A stretch of 64,000 nt of DNA from Streptomyces sp. NBC_00683 (GTDB lineage Bacteria > Actinomycetota > Actinomycetes > Streptomycetales > Streptomycetaceae), in the NCBI RefSeq assembly GCF_036226745.1, contig NZ_CP109013.1, forward strand, positions 1,860,001-1,924,000, given 5' to 3'. Shown in pieces: positions 60,308-64,000 of this stretch. Below the pieces are notes generated by a model. The model made no database searches. It saw only the letters and a list, made by a program, of their open reading frames with translations, and was not told where the DNA came from. Both the position numbers and the translations under genes were made by a program. Numbering within the stretch: position 1 is the first letter of the stretch; each line of letters begins with the position of its first letter.

Positions 60308-60762
60308 GGGTAGAAGTGCGTCAGCGACTCCGCGGCGCAGGCCGGCTTCTGCGACCCTTCGAGTTCGAAGGTGAAGGCCCGCGTCATCTGTACGCCGCCC
60401 CGCGGGACCTCCTTCACCTCGGTGACGGAGGCGTGCAGCCGCACGCGGCTTCCGACGGGGACGGGCGCCGGGTATCGGACCCGGTTGACCCCGTAGTTGA
60501 GCGCGCGTCCCACGCCGCTCACCTGGAGCAGCTCGCCGAACATCGGGATGCCCCAGCTCAGGACCATGTAGCCGTGGGCGATGGTGCGCCCGTACGGGCC
60601 GGCCGCGGCGCGTTCGGTGTCGGTGTGGATCCACTGGTGGTCACCGGAGACGTACGCGTACGTGTCGATGAGCTCCTGGGTCACTTCCTTCCAGGCGGAG
60701 TGCCCGAGGTCGCGCCCGCCGAGGGCGAGGATCTCCTGGATGCCGTGCACGGTCAGGGGCAT
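60304..60762 (-). CDS. MaoC-family (R)-hydratase-like protein
   Basis: 152 residues. Hot-dog fold with the hydratase motif YAYVSGDHQWIHTDTERAAA then GPYGRTIAHGYMVLSWGIPM, with catalytic Asp and His in the expected spacing. Typically hydrates enoyl-CoA. In the same direction as the MFS transporter and thiolase genes 33 bp upstream, so it likely belongs to a lipid or organic acid degradation operon. Confidence 0.86.
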   Translation of the reverse strand: MPLTVHGIQEILALGGRDLGHSAWKEVTQELIDTYAYVSGDHQWIHTDTERAAAGPYGRTIAHGYMVLSWGIPMFGELLQVSGVGRALNYGVNRVRYPAPVPVGSRVRLHASVTEVKEVPRGGVQMTRAFTFELEGSQKPACAAESLTHFYP

Positions 60763-60795
60763 GGGGCGGTACTCCGTTCTCTTCGTACGGGGCGG

Positions 60796-62139
60796 TCAGG
60801 CGGTGACGGAGGCGGTGCGGCGGGCGGCGACCGGCTCAGCGGCCTGCTCGTCGTGGTTGGGGCGCTTGAGCAGGAGCAGCATGCAGCCCAGCGTCAGCGC
60901 CACCTGGAAGACGGCGTACGCGATGACCGCGGTGATCGAGCCCGTCCGGTTGAGCAGGAACTGGCCGATGATCGGGGTCGTGCCGCCGAGCAGGGTGCCG
61001 CACAGCTGGTAGCAGAGCGAGATGCCCGTGTAGCGCAGATGGGCGGGGAAGCGGCTGGCGAGCATGCCGGCGAGGGCCGCGTAGTAGAGGCAGTGCGGGA
61101 TGGTGGCGACGGCGACCCCGAGCATCGCGAGCCCGTAGTTCTCGGTACTGATGAGGACGAACATCACCGGCATCAGGACCAGTTCGGGCACCAGCATCAC
61201 GATCACGGCGCGGGACCAGCTCTTCATCCGGGTGGCGATCACGGCGCCGAAGGGCTGGACGATGATCTGGGTGATGTTGGCGACCAGGATGATCGTCAGG
61301 AACGAGCTGCGGTCGAAGTCGAGCGACGTGGTGGCCCAGGACAGGGCGAACGTCGACTTGAAGTAGGTCGCCGACAGGCCGATCGTGCAGGCGCCGATGC
61401 CGAGGACGATCAGCATGGGGTGGCTGCGCAGGACCTCGGTCAGCGGGAGCTTGACGACTTCCTTCTTCTCGATGAGCTTGGCCATGGCCGGGGACTCGGT
61501 GACCTTCAGCCGGACCAGCAGGCCGACCATGACGAGTGCGGCGGAGGCGAGGAACGGCACCCGCCAGCCCCAGGAGACGAAGGCGGCGTCGGGCAGCTGG
61601 CTGATGGCCAGGAAGCTCACCGTCGAGAGGGTGTTGCCGACGGGCGAGCCCTGCTGGGCGAAGGCCCCGTACAGCACGGACTTGCCCTTGGGGGCGTGCT
61701 CGGAGGCGATCAGGACGGAGCCGCCCCACTCACCGCCGAGGCCGATGCCCTGGATCATGCGGATGCAGACCAGCAGGATCGGGGCGGCGATGCCAATGGA
61801 GGCGTAGCCGGGGAGCAGACCGATCGCGGTGGTGGAGATGCCCATCATCAGGAGGGTGATGACGAGGGTCTTCTTGCGGCCGAGGCGGTCGCCGTAGTGG
61901 CCGAAGATGATGCCGCCGATGGGGCGGGCGAGGAAGCCGACCCAGAAGGTCGCGAAGGCGACCAGGGTGCCTATGGGGCCTTCGAGTTCGGGGAAGAACA
62001 CCTTGTCGAAGACGAGCGCCGCCGCGGTTCCGTAGATGTAGAAGTCGAACCACTCGATGGTGGAGCCGATGAAGGCTCCGAATCCTGCGCGGTTGGCGGC
62101 TTTCGTCTTCTCGCGTGCGGTTGCGGTGGACGCACTCAT
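60796..62139 (-). CDS. MFS transporter, metabolite:H+ symporter (MHS) family
   Basis: 447 residues with 12 helices. FGAFIGSTIEWFDFYIYGTA at the N-terminus, the MHS signature GHYGDRLGRKKTLVITLLMM, and IQGIGLGGEWGGSVLIASEH are diagnostic of the shikimate/alpha-ketoglutarate/proline branch. It likely imports an organic acid that feeds the thiolase and MaoC enzymes. GGGAGCCACCT precedes the ATG. Confidence 0.87.
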   Translation of the reverse strand: MSASTATAREKTKAANRAGFGAFIGSTIEWFDFYIYGTAAALVFDKVFFPELEGPIGTLVAFATFWVGFLARPIGGIIFGHYGDRLGRKKTLVITLLMMGISTTAIGLLPGYASIGIAAPILLVCIRMIQGIGLGGEWGGSVLIASEHAPKGKSVLYGAFAQQGSPVGNTLSTVSFLAISQLPDAAFVSWGWRVPFLASAALVMVGLLVRLKVTESPAMAKLIEKKEVVKLPLTEVLRSHPMLIVLGIGACTIGLSATYFKSTFALSWATTSLDFDRSSFLTIILVANITQIIVQPFGAVIATRMKSWSRAVIVMLVPELVLMPVMFVLISTENYGLAMLGVAVATIPHCLYYAALAGMLASRFPAHLRYTGISLCYQLCGTLLGGTTPIIGQFLLNRTGSITAVIAYAVFQVALTLGCMLLLLKRPNHDEQAAEPVAARRTASVTA

Positions 62140-62270
62140 AGGTGGCTCCCGTGAACATCGTTGATCAAGCGGATGGGGGCATGGCGGACAGGGGCGTCTC
62201 CCGGGACGCCCGGTGTCACGCGTTGGGGAAGGGAAAGAGTCCTCGAAGAGGGGACGGGGACGGGGGACGG

Positions 62271-63497
62271 TCAGACGGTGATGCGCTCGAAGACCGCGGC
62301 GAGGCCCTGGCCGCCGCCGATGCACATGGTCTCCAGGCCGTAGCGGGCCTCGCTGCGGTGCATCTCGCGGGTGAGCGTGGCGAGGATGCGGGCCCCGGTG
62401 GCGCCCACCGGGTGGCCGAGCGAGACGCCGGAACCATTGACGTTGATCCGCTGCTCGTGGTCCTTCTCGCCGAGGCCCAGTTCCCGGGTGCAGGCCAGGA
62501 CCTGCGCGGCGAAGGCCTCGTTGATCTCGATGAGGTCGAGGTCGGCGAGGGTGAGACCGGCGCGGCCGAGGGCCGCGTGGGTGGCCGGTACGGGACCGAT
62601 GCCCATGGTCGCGGCGGGGACTCCGGCCCGGGCGAAGGAGACGAGCCGGACCAGCGGGGTCAGCCCGAGCCGTTCGGCGGTGGCGGCGCTGGTGACCAGG
62701 CAGGCCGCGGCGGCGTCGTTCTGGCCGCTGGCGTTGCCCGCGGTGACGGTCGCCTCCGGGTCGGACTTGCCCATGATGGGGCGCAGCGCGGCAAGTTGCT
62801 CGGCGGTCGTGTCGGGGCGGGGGTGCTCGTCGGCGGTCACGACCGTCTCGCCCTTGCGATTCCGTACGGTGACGGGAACGGTCTCGGCGTCGTAGCGGCC
62901 CTCCGCGGCGGCGCGGGCGGCGCGGGCCTGCGAGCGCAGGGCCAGGGCGTCCTGGTCGGCGCGGCTGACGGAGTAGGCGCGCCGCAGGTTCTCGGCGGTC
63001 TCGATCATGCCGCCGGGTACGGGGTGGTTGACGCCCCCGGCGGTGACCCGGCCGCGGGCCAGTGAGTCGTGGAGCTGCAGTCCGGGGCCCTTGATGCCCC
63101 AGCGCCCGTCGTGCGTGTAGTAGGGGGCGGCGCTCATCACGTCGACACCGCCGGCGATGACGACGTCGCTGAATCCGGCCCGGATCTGCATGGCCGCGTC
63201 CAGGACGGCCTGGAGGCCGGACCCGCAGCGCCGGTCGATCTGGGCGCCGGTGACCGAGTCGGGGAGTCCGGCGTCGAGGGCGGCGACCCGGCCGATGGCC
63301 GGGGCGTCGGACGTGGGGTAGGCGTGGCCGAGGATCACCTCGTCGACCCGGGCCGGGTCGATCCCCGTACGGGCGACGACCTCGGCGATGACGCGTGCGG
63401 CGAGCGCGGCCGGCGTCTGCTGGGCGAAGGCTCCGCCGAAACGTCCGATGGGGGTGCGCAGCGGTTCGCAGATGACGACATCGGTCTGGTCGGGCAC
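62271..63497 (-). CDS. Acetyl-CoA acetyltransferase (thiolase)
   Basis: 408 residues from GTG 63497 (alternatives 63506 and 63551). Catalytic Cys in QIDRRCGSGLQAV, His in LGHPVGATGAR and second Cys in METMCIGGGQGL. INVNGSGVSLGHP is conserved. It cleaves or joins acetoacetyl-CoA or longer 3-ketoacyl-CoA; with the MHS transporter and MaoC, a beta-oxidation role is likely. The gene follows the LysR gene in the same direction. Confidence 0.88.
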   Translation of the reverse strand: MPDQTDVVICEPLRTPIGRFGGAFAQQTPAALAARVIAEVVARTGIDPARVDEVILGHAYPTSDAPAIGRVAALDAGLPDSVTGAQIDRRCGSGLQAVLDAAMQIRAGFSDVVIAGGVDVMSAAPYYTHDGRWGIKGPGLQLHDSLARGRVTAGGVNHPVPGGMIETAENLRRAYSVSRADQDALALRSQARAARAAAEGRYDAETVPVTVRNRKGETVVTADEHPRPDTTAEQLAALRPIMGKSDPEATVTAGNASGQNDAAAACLVTSAATAERLGLTPLVRLVSFARAGVPAATMGIGPVPATHAALGRAGLTLADLDLIEINEAFAAQVLACTRELGLGEKDHEQRINVNGSGVSLGHPVGATGARILATLTREMHRSEARYGLETMCIGGGQGLAAVFERITV

Positions 63498-63585
63498 GGG
63501 GGACACCTTTCGGCGGTTCGGGTGTGTGGGGCGACCTTCGCACCCGACCACTGAGTCGGTCCAATATCGAGTTGCCCCCTCTTCA

Positions 63586-63600
63586 AGACGCAGCGCGTCT
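63586..63600 (-). terminator. Small hairpin after the LysR gene
   Basis: A 6-bp stem AGACGC / GCGTCT with loop AGC, 23 bp beyond the stop. Weak. Confidence 0.4.
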
Positions 63601-63622
63601 CAATCGCCCCCGGGGCGTGCCC

Positions 63623-64000
63623 CTACGGCGTCGGCAGGGCCTCCTCGGCGACCGCCAGCACCGCGCGGAGCGCCGCGGAGGGGTTGTCGGCACGCCAGGC
63701 CAGCGCCGCCTGCCGCCGGATGGGCGGGCCGGCGAGGGGCCGGTACACCAGCCCGTTCTGCTGGATGTGCCGGCAGGAGGAGACGGTGAGGGTGACACCG
63801 ACGCCCGCGGCGACCAGGGCCAGGATCGTGTACGAGTCGGGCGCCTCCTGGACGACACGCGGATTGAAGCCGGTGGCCTCGCAGGCCTCGACCATCGCGT
63901 CGCGCACGGTGGACCCGGTGTTGGCGGGGAAGGAGACGAAGGGCTCGTCGGCGAGGATCCCGATCGGGATGCTCTCCAGGTGCGCCAGCCGGTGGTCGGA
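63623..64000 (-). CDS. LysR-family regulator, C-terminal part
   Basis: The last 125 residues. GILADEPFVSFPANTGSTVR and LALVAAGVGVTLTVSSCRHI are the LysR substrate-binding domain pattern; the HTH lies outside the window on the right. It probably regulates the adjacent thiolase, transporter and MaoC genes, although it is not divergent from them. Confidence 0.82.
   Translation of the reverse strand, partial: SDHRLAHLESIPIGILADEPFVSFPANTGSTVRDAMVEACEATGFNPRVVQEAPDSYTILALVAAGVGVTLTVSSCRHIQQNGLVYRPLAGPPIRRQAALAWRADNPSAALRAVLAVAEEALPTP

Noticed and set aside
1..64000. tRNA, rRNA, riboswitch, insertion sequence and prophage signals
   Set aside because: No cloverleaf, rRNA-like, transposase or integrase sequence was recognised by reading; a covariance-model scan would be decisive.

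Overview
The window is chromosomal DNA of a Streptomyces. It is very GC-rich and carries rodlins and chaplins, the surface proteins of Streptomyces aerial hyphae. It also has DUF3626 and DUF2637 proteins, large S8 proteases, many GTG starts and GTGA/ATGA stop-start overlaps. I see no tRNA, rRNA, CRISPR array, insertion sequence or phage gene.

Left part (1-8462, minus strand): an organosulfur acquisition operon. In transcription order it has a short leader peptide, a ROK regulator, a second Cys-rich leader peptide, a flavin reductase, an Ssu-type ABC importer (lipoprotein, permease, ATPase), an LLM-class flavin monooxygenase and an ABC exporter cut by the window edge. Both leader peptides appear to be translated from leaderless mRNAs and resemble cysteine-attenuation uORFs. 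They are the most interesting signal here. A secreted LTD/endonuclease-exonuclease-phosphatase nuclease follows on the plus strand.

11.2-18.8 kb: a three-gene ACP, ketosynthase and alpha/beta-hydrolase unit, two nitroreductase-like genes, a secreted amidase with an N-terminal lytic-transglycosylase-like domain, a membrane/coiled-coil protein and a DUF3626 protein. 18.8-31.4 kb: a large secreted S8 protease, then a purine catabolism locus with three xanthine dehydrogenase subunits, an AzgA-type NCS2 permease, XdhC and a divergent PucR regulator.

31.5-43.7 kb: a TPR-like protein, a GntR/FCD regulator divergent from an FhuF-like Fe-S protein behind an iron box, a DUF2637 membrane protein, an anti-sigma-like ATPase, an RNase Sa-type secreted ribonuclease followed by its barstar-type inhibitor, a GH38 alpha-mannosidase, a PoxB-like ThDP enzyme and a PP2C-like protein. 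43.8-52.8 kb: a second large S8 protease divergent from an HTH regulator across a repeat-rich promoter region, a DUF456 protein, an Ada/AlkA-type repair protein, and rsgA preceded by a 23-codon ORF with a near-perfect Shine-Dalgarno sequence.

52.8-57.0 kb: a morphogenesis locus with three rodlins (two are usual), a short chaplin, a sortase-anchored two-domain chaplin and a small secreted protein. All three rodlins have matching promoter elements (nnnAAC-N16-nGTTnn) like those used by the developmental sigma factor BldN. 57.1-64 kb: an FAD monooxygenase, a second-type enolase divergent from a MarR regulator over paired palindromes, a MaoC protein, an MHS-family MFS transporter, a thiolase and a truncated LysR regulator.
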